From the NCBI GenBank assembly GCA_013215285.1, contig JABSRD010000001.1:306587-370586 (forward strand): 64,000 bases of DNA, given 5' to 3'. A program made the translations under genes and the position numbers. This document shows positions 24,770-32,603 of the stretch, piece after piece. The stretch is from Candidatus Nitrosopumilus sp. (GTDB lineage Archaea > Thermoproteota > Nitrososphaeria > Nitrososphaerales > Nitrosopumilaceae). Position 1 is the stretch's first letter, and each line of letters begins with the position of its first letter. The notes below the pieces were generated by a model that was given only the letters and a program-made list of their open reading frames with translations, made no database searches and had not been told where the DNA came from.

Positions 24770-24800
24770 TGTAGTTATTTTTGGCAACATTAGCCTAAAA

Positions 24801-24814
24801 TTTTCTTTTTTTTT
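24801..24814 (+). terminator. Oligo-T terminator-like tract after tfb
   Basis: TTTTC followed by nine T, 31 bp after the tfb stop; a typical archaeal U-tract terminator by composition. Confidence 0.4.
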
Positions 24815-24858
24815 AAACTGACGATATATCTGCACAACACAAGACTGGTAAATTAGGC

Positions 24859-25014
24859 ATGAATTCTTTAGATACTCTCATGTTTTTAATGATGGCAAAT
24901 GAAAAAGGGATTTTAAACAAAGATGAATCTTTGAAAGGATTAAAAATATTGGAAGAAATTGGTTTCAGATTTCTAAATGGAATAAAAACTGATTATATTA
25001 AACGATTAAAATAA
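24859..25014 (+). CDS. Small hypothetical protein (51 aa)
   Basis: ATG 24859 to TAA 25014. The product MNSLDTLMFLMMANEKGILN with KDESLKGLKILEEIGFRFLN is amphipathic helical and resembles a truncated HTH or regulatory peptide: 'LFLMMANEKGIL..DESLKGLKILEEIGFR' has the shape of a helix-turn-helix pair. No cysteines. It stands alone between tfb and the riboflavin cluster. Coding is supported by its length, start and codon choice only. Confidence 0.5.
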   Translation: MNSLDTLMFLMMANEKGILNKDESLKGLKILEEIGFRFLNGIKTDYIKRLK

Positions 25015-25080
25015 TTTCAAATTTAGTTTACATCCATTTTTTGAATTGTTTATACAAACAATATAATTTATCTAAATGAT

Positions 25081-25086
25081 TTTATA
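25081..25086 (+). promoter_or_regulatory. TATA box of ribE
   Basis: TTTATA centred about 26 bp upstream of the ATG at 25110, which fits leaderless transcription of riboflavin synthase. Confidence 0.45.
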
Positions 25087-25109
25087 CAAAGAATTTATAG
25101 TAATTTTTA

Positions 25110-25700
25110 ATGTTTACAGGAATTATTGAAGGTGTGGGAAAAGTTGAAAAAATTTCTAAAAATACAAAAAATAGAAGCGCTATTCAAATGACTATTAATT
25201 TAGGAAGACATTCTAAGGGATTAAAAATTGGACAGAGTGTTGCTCTTAACGGTGTTTGTCTTACTGCAACAAAACTATCTAAAACCAGTTGTATTTTTGA
25301 AATGATTGAAGAAACTACAAAAAAAACAGATCTTGGTAATCTAAAAGTTGGAGGAATTGTAAATATTGAACGAAGCTTAAAGGCTGGTGATAGATTAGAA
25401 GGGCATTTTGTTTTGGGTCACGTTGATGGTGTGGCAACTATCAAAAAAATTCTGAAAAAACCTAAAGAAGTTCAAATTTGGTTTGAAGTACCAAAGAAAT
25501 TATCAAAATATGTTGTGAAAAAAGGTTCTATTGCTATGGATGGAATCAGTTTAACTGTTGTTGACATAAAAAATACACTTGCATCAGTTTCAATAATTCC
25601 TCATACACTTGAAGTTACAAATTTTAAAACCAAAAAAATAGGCGATAAAGTTAATATTGAAACTGACATTCTTGGAAAATATATTTTAAAACAGGATTAG
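25110..25700 (+). CDS. ribE: Riboflavin synthase, bacterial (two-barrel) type
   Basis: 196 aa, made of two homologous six-strand barrels. First: MFTGIIEGVGKVEKIS, VALNGVCLTATKLSK; second: LEGHFVLGHVDGVATIKKI, IAMDGISLTVVDIKN. Trimeric enzyme that dismutates two 6,7-dimethyl-8-ribityllumazines to riboflavin. Many archaea use instead a pentameric lumazine-synthase-like riboflavin synthase, so the bacterial type here suggests replacement by transfer at some point. It opens the riboflavin cluster, with ribB 73 bp downstream. Confidence 0.94.
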   Translation: MFTGIIEGVGKVEKISKNTKNRSAIQMTINLGRHSKGLKIGQSVALNGVCLTATKLSKTSCIFEMIEETTKKTDLGNLKVGGIVNIERSLKAGDRLEGHFVLGHVDGVATIKKILKKPKEVQIWFEVPKKLSKYVVKKGSIAMDGISLTVVDIKNTLASVSIIPHTLEVTNFKTKKIGDKVNIETDILGKYILKQD

Positions 25701-25704
25701 TTAT

Positions 25705-25748
25705 TTACCATTTCAGTGGTAATTACCATTTTTTTAGTAAACTTTATA
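25705..25748 (+). promoter_or_regulatory. Inverted repeat plus TATA box upstream of ribB
   Basis: TTACCA-TTTCAG-TGGTAA (25705-25722) is a perfect 6-bp inverted repeat; TTACCATT is repeated at 25723-25730, and TTTATA (25743-25748) is 28 bp before the ribB ATG. The repeat next to the BRE/TATA position could be an operator for riboflavin control (archaeal RbkR is a precedent) or the ribE terminator hairpin. Not distinguishable by eye. Confidence 0.4.
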
Positions 25749-25773
25749 ATTAGTTTAGTAACAATTTTTGTGT

Positions 25774-26439
25774 ATGTCTCTTGAATCTGCATTAGAATCC
25801 CTAAAACATGGAGAATTTGTTTTATTGTTTGATTCAGCTGGACGAGAAAATGAAATTGATATGGTAGTAGCTGCAGAATTTGTTACACCTGAACATGTTG
25901 CAAGAATGCGTCAACATGCAGGTGGATTGTTATGTATTGCAATAGATCATAATTTTGCAACATCTCTTGAATTACGATATATGCATGAAATTCTTGCTGA
26001 TTCACCCATTTCAAACAAAGAGATGATTATGGGTTTAGCACCATATGGAGATCATCCAACTTTTTCACTATCTGTTAATCATTATCAAACTTATACTGGA
26101 ATCACTGACAATGATAGAGCATTAACCATTAGAGAAATGGCAAATATTTTTAAAATTGAAAATAAACAGAAAAAATTTGCTTCATCATTTAAAACTCCAG
26201 GACATGTTCCTTTATTGATCGCATCAAAAAATTTGTTGGCTACACGTCAAGGACATACTGAAATGTCTGTTTATTTAGCTCAAACTGCAGGTTTAATTCC
26301 AGTTACTGCAATTTGTGAAATGATGGATGCTGAGACATATGCTGCATTATCTGTAGATAAAGCAGAAAAATATGCAAAACAAAATGGAATCCCTTTGATT
26401 GATGGGAAAGAACTTTTAGAATACGCTAAGGTGCATTGA
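25774..26439 (+). CDS. ribB: 3,4-dihydroxy-2-butanone 4-phosphate synthase
   Basis: 221 aa from ATG 25774; a TTG two codons earlier is less likely given the TATA spacing. Active-site segments: DSAGRENEIDMVVAAEFV (Mg2+-binding Glu), RQHAGGLLCIAI, TGITDNDRALTI and GHVPLLIAS (equivalent to the GH..L.A motif), QGHTEMSVYLAQTAGL. Makes the four-carbon unit of riboflavin from ribulose 5-phosphate. No fused GTP cyclohydrolase II domain, which agrees with the archaeal ArfA route encoded two genes on. Overlaps ribH by 4 bp. Confidence 0.94.
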   Translation: MSLESALESLKHGEFVLLFDSAGRENEIDMVVAAEFVTPEHVARMRQHAGGLLCIAIDHNFATSLELRYMHEILADSPISNKEMIMGLAPYGDHPTFSLSVNHYQTYTGITDNDRALTIREMANIFKIENKQKKFASSFKTPGHVPLLIASKNLLATRQGHTEMSVYLAQTAGLIPVTAICEMMDAETYAALSVDKAEKYAKQNGIPLIDGKELLEYAKVH

Positions 26440-26858
26440 TTTTGAATATTGCTGTAGTGGTTTCGGAATTTAATGAGGAAGTGACATCTAGAATGCTTGC
26501 TGTAGCTCAAGAAAAAGCGAGTTCTTTGAAACTAAAAATATCCTATGTCTGTATGGTTCCTGGTGCCTATGATATGCCAATAGTTGTGGATGCTTTATTG
26601 AGGAAAAAAAATATCGATGCCGTGGTTACTTTGGGTGCTATAATTAAGGGGCAAACAAAACATGATGAAGTAATTTTCCACTCTGTTGCTAGAGCCTTTA
26701 CTGATTTATCGCTAAAATATCAAAAACCTGTTTCTTTAGGAATATCTGGTCCTGGAATGCAAGAAAGACATGCTTATGCTAGAATAAGACCTGTTGCAGA
26801 ACGTGCAGTTGAAGCAGTGGTAAAAATTTCTAAAGAACTCAAGAGAATACAAAAATGA
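26436..26858 (+). CDS. ribH: 6,7-dimethyl-8-ribityllumazine synthase
   Basis: 140 aa from a TTG start that overlaps the ribB stop (TTGA); another TTG lies at 26442. Family segments: IAVVVSEFNEEV, VPGAYDMPIVVDALL (substrate loop), VTLGAIIKGQTKHDEVIFHS with the catalytic His, and VSLGISGPGM. Joins the ribB product to 5-amino-6-ribitylaminouracil. The stop overlaps the arfA ATG by 4 bp, so translation is likely coupled. Confidence 0.93.
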   Translation: MILNIAVVVSEFNEEVTSRMLAVAQEKASSLKLKISYVCMVPGAYDMPIVVDALLRKKNIDAVVTLGAIIKGQTKHDEVIFHSVARAFTDLSLKYQKPVSLGISGPGMQERHAYARIRPVAERAVEAVVKISKELKRIQK

Positions 26859-27607
26859 TTCAACTTAGTATCTTGAAAATTAGTGAATATGGTCCTTGGA
26901 CATTGACATTAGGAAGTGATAGAGAACATGAACTTCAAATGTTGCAAGCGTCACTTTACAAAGAAGTACAAAAATTATTTTCTGAAAAGAATTGTTTGGT
27001 TTTTCTTAATCGCGCAGATGAATTTTTTGTAGTTTCAAATGGTCTTGAGTTAGAAGATCATATTCAAATTCAAAAATCACTTGAAAAATTATTTGATATA
27101 CGTATGACTATTTCAATAGGTTATGGCGAATCTCCATTTGAAGCAAACTTAAACGCATATGAAGGAAAGAAAAATGAAACCATTTTAAATAAAGAACATA
27201 ACATTTTCGGTTTTGTCAATGGTAAATCTGACTTTAAAGTTTCAATTATGCATTTAGATGTAGATAATCTTACTTCAAAAATAAAAACAATTTCTCCTTA
27301 TGAAATTTCATCAATAATTTTTGAAATATTTTCAAAGATGTCTAAATTCTTTCTAGAAAGAAATTCTCTTACTTTTTTTATGGGTGGAGATAATTTTATG
27401 GTAATTGCAAGTGATGATGCAAAAAATTCTGTACAAAATTTTATTGACATGATTAAAAATGACGATAAAATTTCTTTGAATTGTGGAATTGGTAACGGTG
27501 TTACTTCTAGAGAAGCTGTAAAATTAGCCACAAAATCTCTTGATACTATCCGAAAAATTCGAGATTCAGGTAAGGAAAAACCTGAAGTTTATGAATTGTC
27601 ATGTTAA
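26855..27607 (+). CDS. arfA: GTP cyclohydrolase III (IIa)
   Basis: 250 aa, the size of archaeal ArfA. Two ferredoxin-like/nucleotidyl-cyclase-like halves: first ISEYGPWTLTLGSDREHELQ and FLNRADEFFVVSNGLE, second MHLDVDNLTSKIKTISPYEI and FFMGGDNFMVIASDD, with a closing LNCGIGNGVTSREAVKLAT. Catalyses the first archaeal step of riboflavin/F420 synthesis, opening GTP to a formamidopyrimidine (FAPy) nucleotide that keeps the formyl group. That product then needs a deformylase. The downstream gene overlaps by 7 bp. Confidence 0.93.
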   Translation: MIQLSILKISEYGPWTLTLGSDREHELQMLQASLYKEVQKLFSEKNCLVFLNRADEFFVVSNGLELEDHIQIQKSLEKLFDIRMTISIGYGESPFEANLNAYEGKKNETILNKEHNIFGFVNGKSDFKVSIMHLDVDNLTSKIKTISPYEISSIIFEIFSKMSKFFLERNSLTFFMGGDNFMVIASDDAKNSVQNFIDMIKNDDKISLNCGIGNGVTSREAVKLATKSLDTIRKIRDSGKEKPEVYELSC

Positions 27608-28791
27608 TTAAAAATGTCAGTATACTATCTGGTCCAGAATTATATTTTGTTTCAAACATTGATGTAAAAATTCAAAATAAAATTTTCAAAAAAATTCAAC
27701 CGCGGATTAAACCTAGTATTAAAGAGGAAGTTTTAGATTGTGAAGGACTTTTATTAATTCCTGGATTCATAAATGCCCACACTCACATAGCTGATTCAAT
27801 TGGAAAAGATGTAACCCTAAATAGTTCTGTTGATGAAAAAATTCATCCTGTTTTTGGAATTAAATCAAAAATTCTAAAAAATACATCTCAAGAACATCTA
27901 TCTAATTTTATGAAAAATACATGTCATTCAATGATACGAAAAGGAATTACTACATTTGTTGATTTTAGAGAGGGAGGTATTGATGGTGTTGTTTTACTCA
28001 AAAAAGTATTATCTGATGTTCCTTTACGATCAATTATTTTAGGTAGGGAAGAATTCTACCAAACACCCTCTGAAATTAGAAAAAATTCTCCTTTCCCTAG
28101 GGAAAAAATTAAAGATCTCAGAATACTACTCAAAAAATGTGATGGGCTTGGTATTAGTGGGGCCAATGAGAATAGTACATCAGTACTAAATTATTATTCA
28201 AAAACAGCAAAACTTAGAGTTATTCATTCTTCTGAAACTAAACAGAGTGTTTCCACATCAAAAAAAATTACTGGAAAATCTGAAACAATTCGTGCTTTAT
28301 CACTAAAACCTCATTTTTTAGTTCATATGACTTATGCTTCAAAAAATGATCTTAATGTTGTAGCAAAAAAAACTCGAGGAATCGTAATCTGTCCAAGAGC
28401 TAATTCATCTCTAGCTGAGGGAATACCTGACATTGAATTGATGCAGAAAGCAGGATGTGTGATTGCTTTAGGTACAGATAATGTAATGATTAATTCTCCT
28501 GATATGTTTAGAGAAATGGATTTTATTTGGAAAGTTACTATGGGAATTCATAAAAAAAGAATCAATCCTAAAGACATTCTTAAGATGGCTACAGTGAATG
28601 GAGGAAAAATTTTGAAAAAGAATATTGGAATTGTTGAAACTGGAAAAATTGCTGATTGCATTTTTCTTGATAAACATGCATTAGATTTAGAACCAATGCA
28701 TAATCCGTATGCATCAATTGTTCATAGAGCATCTGAATCTACAATTAAAGCAGTTATGATTGGAGGAAAAATTGTATATGGAAAAATCTAA
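27601..28791 (+). CDS. Amidohydrolase in the riboflavin operon; candidate FAPy deformylase
   Basis: 396 aa metal-dependent hydrolase of the TRZ/ATZ (chlorohydrolase, SAH/guanine deaminase) branch. Metal ligands: HTH in GFINAHTHIADSIG (about 60-62), His in VIHSSETKQS (about 211), His in FLVHMTYAS (about 242), Asp in ALGTDNVMINSPD (about 297). Embedded in the riboflavin operon, overlapping arfA by 7 bp and arfC by 14 bp. The ArfA product must lose a formyl group before ArfC acts; the known deformylase ArfB is a creatininase-like protein and is not in the cluster. I infer that this protein may do that step; a nucleoside deaminase role is the main alternative. Confidence 0.7.
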   Translation: MLIKNVSILSGPELYFVSNIDVKIQNKIFKKIQPRIKPSIKEEVLDCEGLLLIPGFINAHTHIADSIGKDVTLNSSVDEKIHPVFGIKSKILKNTSQEHLSNFMKNTCHSMIRKGITTFVDFREGGIDGVVLLKKVLSDVPLRSIILGREEFYQTPSEIRKNSPFPREKIKDLRILLKKCDGLGISGANENSTSVLNYYSKTAKLRVIHSSETKQSVSTSKKITGKSETIRALSLKPHFLVHMTYASKNDLNVVAKKTRGIVICPRANSSLAEGIPDIELMQKAGCVIALGTDNVMINSPDMFREMDFIWKVTMGIHKKRINPKDILKMATVNGGKILKKNIGIVETGKIADCIFLDKHALDLEPMHNPYASIVHRASESTIKAVMIGGKIVYGKI

Positions 28792-29434
28792 ACCTTATGT
28801 AATTTTAAGTGCTGCAATATCAGTTGATGGGAAAATTGCTACTAAAACAGGTGATTCAAAACTATCTTCAAAACAAGATAGTGTGAGACTTCATAAGATA
28901 AGATCTAAAGTTGATGCAATTCTAGTTGGGAAAAATACTGTTTTACGAGATGATCCTTTACTAACTGTACGATACACTAAAGGCAAAAACCCAATTCGAA
29001 TAATTTTAGATTCTCATGGTACAATATCTAAAAAATCAAAAATTTTACAAACAAGTGATAAAGTTCCAACAATAATAGCTGTATCAAAAAAAATCTCTAA
29101 ATCCAATCTTGAGAAATTACATAAATTTCCTGTAGAAATAATAATTGTAGGAAAAAATAGTGTAAATATAAAATTATTATTAAACAAACTCTACGATAGA
29201 AAAATTAAAACAATTCTTGTTGAAGGTGGTGGAACTGTTAACTGGGAATTCATTAAACATGAACTTTTTAATGAATTAATGATTACTCTATCACCATTTC
29301 TAATTGGAGGAAATAATGCAATATCGCTTGTACAGGGACAAGGTTTTAAAAAAATCACTAATTCACCTAATCTTCGCCTCAAGTCATTCAAGAGGCTCAA
29401 GAATCATCTTGTTTTATGCTATGTCAAAGTGTAA
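28778..29434 (+). CDS. arfC: 2,5-diamino-6-ribosylamino-pyrimidinone 5'-phosphate reductase
   Basis: 218 aa from ATG 28778; the reading from 28760 overlaps too much. RibD C-terminal reductase domain: YVILSAAISVDGKIAT, HKIRSKVDAILVGKNTVLRD, DPLLTVR, ILVEGGGTVNWEF near the C-terminus (NADPH loop), SPFLIGGNNA. No deaminase domain, as expected for the archaeal order in which reduction precedes deamination. Completes the cluster ribE-ribB-ribH-arfA-amidohydrolase-arfC. Confidence 0.92.
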   Translation: MEKSKPYVILSAAISVDGKIATKTGDSKLSSKQDSVRLHKIRSKVDAILVGKNTVLRDDPLLTVRYTKGKNPIRIILDSHGTISKKSKILQTSDKVPTIIAVSKKISKSNLEKLHKFPVEIIIVGKNSVNIKLLLNKLYDRKIKTILVEGGGTVNWEFIKHELFNELMITLSPFLIGGNNAISLVQGQGFKKITNSPNLRLKSFKRLKNHLVLCYVKV

Positions 29435-29470
29435 GTTATTATACTTAATTTAAAATAAAGTTACAAGAAA

Positions 29471-29737
29471 TTGGCAGCAAAAAAGAAAACTACAACAAAA
29501 AGAAAGACTACAACGAAAAGAAAAGTTGCAACAAAAAAGAAGGTTGCAACAAAAAAGAAGGTTGCAACAAAAAAGAAAGCTAAATCAAAAAAACCAGCAT
29601 TTGGTGGATATGCAATCAATTTTGCAGGTCGTCAAGAAACTGTAGAACAAGTTTTTGGTAAAAAACCAATTGCACCAAGTGAAATGACCAAAAGAATCTG
29701 GATATTTGTAAAAGCACAACACCTTGCTAATCGTTAA
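29471..29737 (+). CDS. Lysine/alanine-rich tail protein with small conserved domain
   Basis: 88 aa from a TTG start. Residues 4-42 are a histone-H1-like basic tail made of six-residue units (TTTKRK twice, VATKKK three times). Residues about 45-88 (AFGGYAINFAGRQETVEQVF, then PIAPSEMTKRIWIFVKAQHL) form a small domain whose last part resembles the helix of SWIB/MDM2 domains (TEV-KK-W-YIK-NL pattern). The tail strongly suggests DNA or RNA binding; a chromatin role is my inference. Ends in a palindromic sequence that may terminate transcription. Confidence 0.7.
   Translation: MAAKKKTTTKRKTTTKRKVATKKKVATKKKVATKKKAKSKKPAFGGYAINFAGRQETVEQVFGKKPIAPSEMTKRIWIFVKAQHLANR
29489..29578 (+). repeat. Five 18-bp tandem coding units
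   Basis: Five consecutive 18-bp units encode T/V-T/A-T-K-R/K-K. The last three units (29525-29578) are nearly identical (GTTGCAACAAAAAAGAAG), differing by one base. Copy number is likely to vary by slippage among strains. Confidence 0.85.
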
Positions 29738-29765
29738 GACTACAAGTTAACGATTAATCGTTAAC
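29728..29765. terminator. Nested palindromes at the end of the basic-tail gene
   Basis: TAATCGTTAA (29728-29737, containing the stop codon) pairs with TTAACGATTA (29747-29756) as a 10-bp hairpin with a 9-nt loop; GTTAACGATT/AATCGTTAAC (29746-29765) is a perfect 20-bp palindrome. Either a terminator hairpin or a binding site; the two structures exclude each other. Confidence 0.4.
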
Positions 29766-29835
29766 TAATTTCTATCTTTTAATTATTTTTTTAAAATAAA
29801 TAAGATATAGATATTAGGTTTTCTCTAAAATTATT

Positions 29836-30393
29836 ATGTCTACTACATCATTAAGACGTGATCACGAATTAATTGAAAAAGTTATCAAATCAATGGAATC
29901 TACTATTCAATTATTAAATAATAATACACAAATTCCTGAATCTATTTTACTTCCAGTAATTGACTTCACAAAAAATTTTACAGACGTATGTCATCATAGT
30001 AAAGAAGAAAAATCATTATTTCCTGCGTTAGAAAAAGCTGGATTACCCAGTAACATGGGCCCCATCGCAATGATGTTAATGGATCATCAACGTTCTAGAG
30101 AAATTGGAACTCAAATGGAGGAATCCGCAAAAGATTACCTTTCATCTGGAAATTCTACAAAATTGATTAGTGATATGCAACTGTATGTTGAACATATTAC
30201 TGAACATCTTTGGAAAGAGAATAATAAATTATTCATGATGGCTGAAGCACGTTTGCAAAATGTTTCAGAACAAATCGATAAAGAACTTAATGAAATAGAA
30301 GCATCAAAACTCAAAGACATAGGAAAATCTAGAGAACATTATGAACAATTGGCTGAAACTCTTACAAAAGATGTGTCTCAACAAGGTAACTAG
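29836..30393 (+). CDS. Hemerythrin HHE-domain protein
   Basis: 185 aa four-helix bundle. Iron-binding residues: His in LRRDHELIEK (about 10), HHSKEEKSLFPAL (His and Glu, about 54-58), MDHQRSRE (about 81), and VEHITEHLWKENNKLF (about 116-124). Such domains hold a di-iron site and sense or store O2, NO or iron; in an ammonia oxidiser, NO sensing is plausible but not shown. The C-terminal 40 residues are a charged helix. The next gene starts 3 bp after the stop. Confidence 0.88.
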   Translation: MSTTSLRRDHELIEKVIKSMESTIQLLNNNTQIPESILLPVIDFTKNFTDVCHHSKEEKSLFPALEKAGLPSNMGPIAMMLMDHQRSREIGTQMEESAKDYLSSGNSTKLISDMQLYVEHITEHLWKENNKLFMMAEARLQNVSEQIDKELNEIEASKLKDIGKSREHYEQLAETLTKDVSQQGN

Positions 30394-30395
30394 AT

Positions 30396-30686
30396 TTGTC
30401 TTATAGCTTATTTGGACAAGTAATGGGAGTTAGAAAATTTACTAATGGTGATATTGAGGTAGATTTTTACCATGAAGATGAAATTACTGAATATAGATTT
30501 TCTTCAGATTCTAGTAGACTAGGTAATTTTCCTCAAGTATTGATAGAAACTTTAGCATCTACTTTAGCCACCAATATCTGCATTGAGATTTACTTTGGTG
30601 AAGATGGTAATCCTACACATGTTGAATTAGAAGAATGCGATGATGACGAGGATGATGATTCTAATGACCTTGAAATTTCTCAATAA
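30396..30686 (+). CDS. Small acidic hypothetical protein
   Basis: 96 aa from a TTG start directly after the hemerythrin gene. Compact beta-rich body (YSLFGQVMGVRKFTNGDIEV, EYRFSSDSSRLGNFPQVLIE) and a very acidic tail (ECDDDEDDDSNDLEIS). No recognised family. The 3-bp spacing implies one transcript with the hemerythrin. Confidence 0.65.
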   Translation: MSYSLFGQVMGVRKFTNGDIEVDFYHEDEITEYRFSSDSSRLGNFPQVLIETLASTLATNICIEIYFGEDGNPTHVELEECDDDEDDDSNDLEISQ

Positions 30687-30722
30687 TTCATATCTTTAAA
30701 AATTTTCTAATCTTGAATAAAT

Positions 30723-32114
30723 TTATTCTACGTAGTGATGATGTGTAAGATTATCGTAAAACCTAACTGCTTTCAAATTTATAAATTCTAGCATTCCATA
30801 TCTTGATAATTCTCTTCCAAATCCACTATGTTTTATTCCCCCAAATGGAATTCTAGGATCTGAAATTACCACATTGTTAACACTCACAATTCCTGATTCA
30901 ATTCGTCTAGACATTTTATCTGCTTTTGCCAGATCTTTTGTCCAAATACTTGCACCTAAACCAAATTCACTATCATTAGCTAATTTGATTGCCTCACTTT
31001 CATTTTCCACTATTGTAATTGGTGCAACTGGACCAAATGTTTCTTCTTTTGCAATTCGCATATTTGGTTTTACATTTGTAAGAATTGTTGGTTTATAGAA
31101 AAATCCTTTTCCATCCACTTCAGAACCTCCTAAAAGAATTTCTGCACCTTTTTCTTTTGCATCTTCTACTATTCCAGAAATCGTTTCTAATCCTTCTTTA
31201 CTTGCAAGTGGCCCAATATCAGTTTCCATAGACATAGGATCACCAATTTTAAGTTGTGATGCTTTTTTGATAAATAATTCAATGAATTCTTTTGCAATAT
31301 TTTTTCCAACAAAAAATCTTTTTGAGGCTACACAACTTTGTCCACAATTGATGAATCTTCCTTTTACTGCCCCTTCTGCAGCTTTGTCAATTATGGCATC
31401 ATCTAATACTATGAACGGATCACTTCCTCCTAATTCCAATACACATTTTTTCAAATTTCTTGCAGCTCTTTCTCCTACTTTTGCTCCTGCACTTGTACTT
31501 CCAGTAAAAGTTACAGCATTAACATCTGAATCAATCAAAGAGTTTGCAGCATCTACACTTCCTATTACTGTCTGAAATATTCCATCTGGCATACCTGATT
31601 CAGTAAATGCTTTTTCAATTTCAATTCCTGATTGCATTGTTACTCTGGATGGTTTCATCACAATTACATTTCCTGCCATTAAACATGGAGCTGCAAATCT
31701 TAATGCTTGCCAATAAGGAAAATTCCAAGGCATTATGGAACCAATCACTCCTAATGGTTCAAAAGATAGAAAACTCTTTCTTGCATCTGTGTTTAATACT
31801 TCATCAGAAAGAAAACTATCCCCATGATCAGCATAGAACTCTAGTGCCCATGCACATTTTTCAACTTCTCCTATTGATTCTTTGAGAGGTTTACCCATTT
31901 CAGATGTTGCAACTTTTGCAAGATTTGTTTTATTTTTTCTAAGATATTCTACTAAATTGTAAATGTAACTCCTACGTTCCTCATAATCTTTTTTCCATTC
32001 TGGATATGCTCTTCTTGCTTTTTTTACTAGTCCAAATACTTGGTTTTTATCCATTGTTGAAAAAGTTGTAATTTCTTCACCTGTAGTTGGATTTACTGTA
32101 GTTATTTGGCCCAA
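30723..32114 (-). CDS. NAD(P)-dependent aldehyde dehydrogenase (succinate-semialdehyde type)
   Basis: 463 aa from TTG 32114. Aldehyde dehydrogenase fold: SIMPWNFPYWQALR (cofactor), FTGSTSAGAKVGERA, catalytic Glu in LELGGSDPFIV (about 233) and Cys in NCGQSCVASKRFF (about 267), then EETFGPVAPI and PFGGIKHSGFGRELS. Closest by eye to succinate-semialdehyde/lactaldehyde dehydrogenases. Oxidises an aldehyde to an acid; in the 3HP/4HB cycle the reverse CoA-linked step is needed, so a direct role there is not assumed. Confidence 0.88.
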   Translation of the reverse strand: MGQITTVNPTTGEEITTFSTMDKNQVFGLVKKARRAYPEWKKDYEERRSYIYNLVEYLRKNKTNLAKVATSEMGKPLKESIGEVEKCAWALEFYADHGDSFLSDEVLNTDARKSFLSFEPLGVIGSIMPWNFPYWQALRFAAPCLMAGNVIVMKPSRVTMQSGIEIEKAFTESGMPDGIFQTVIGSVDAANSLIDSDVNAVTFTGSTSAGAKVGERAARNLKKCVLELGGSDPFIVLDDAIIDKAAEGAVKGRFINCGQSCVASKRFFVGKNIAKEFIELFIKKASQLKIGDPMSMETDIGPLASKEGLETISGIVEDAKEKGAEILLGGSEVDGKGFFYKPTILTNVKPNMRIAKEETFGPVAPITIVENESEAIKLANDSEFGLGASIWTKDLAKADKMSRRIESGIVSVNNVVISDPRIPFGGIKHSGFGRELSRYGMLEFINLKAVRFYDNLTHHHYVE

Positions 32115-32152
32115 GGATCTTCACCAGAATTTCTCCTATTTAATTTAGTAAC

Positions 32153-32557
32153 TTATTTTTCAAAATCAATCATAAAATTGGCAAGTGTTTTAGAATATGA
32201 GTTCATCATTGTGTGTACAAATTGATCGTATGATTTCATGCCTGAAATTCTCATTTGAGCATACCATTTTAAATAATTATCATAATTTTCAATTTGATTA
32301 ATACCAATCCCTGTAAAATAATTTGTAAATGTTTCAATATTTTTCATTAAATTTTTATCTATTTTCATTTTATCAAAAAATTCTTTTTCAGATAAAATAC
32401 ATGTTCCAAAAATATCATCTATTACATGAAGATACTCCTTATACATGTCCGAATAAATTTGAAAATGTGATGGTATTTGCATTTCCAATTTTTTAATTAC
32501 TTTTGATGTGTTATCTTTGAAAATATCACAAACTGAAATTGAATTATTTGTGGACAT
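32153..32557 (-). CDS. Hypothetical all-helical protein
   Basis: 134 aa. Predicted almost wholly helical (ICDIFKDNTSKVIKKLEMQ.., YLKWYAQMRISGMKSYDQFV). Contains aromatic-rich helices similar in style to the phasin-like proteins at 41.0 and 43.5 kb, but no shared motif that I can define. Lies between the aldehyde dehydrogenase and tfe in the same direction. Function unknown. Confidence 0.55.
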   Translation of the reverse strand: MSTNNSISVCDIFKDNTSKVIKKLEMQIPSHFQIYSDMYKEYLHVIDDIFGTCILSEKEFFDKMKIDKNLMKNIETFTNYFTGIGINQIENYDNYLKWYAQMRISGMKSYDQFVHTMMNSYSKTLANFMIDFEK

Positions 32558-32603
32558 AATGTAAATATTCTAATTTTCTATTTATCGTTATTCCCAGATT
32601 TAA

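Noticed and set aside
29489-29578. Possible CRISPR array
   Set aside because: The 18-bp repeats are contiguous, without spacers, and encode a basic tail in frame.
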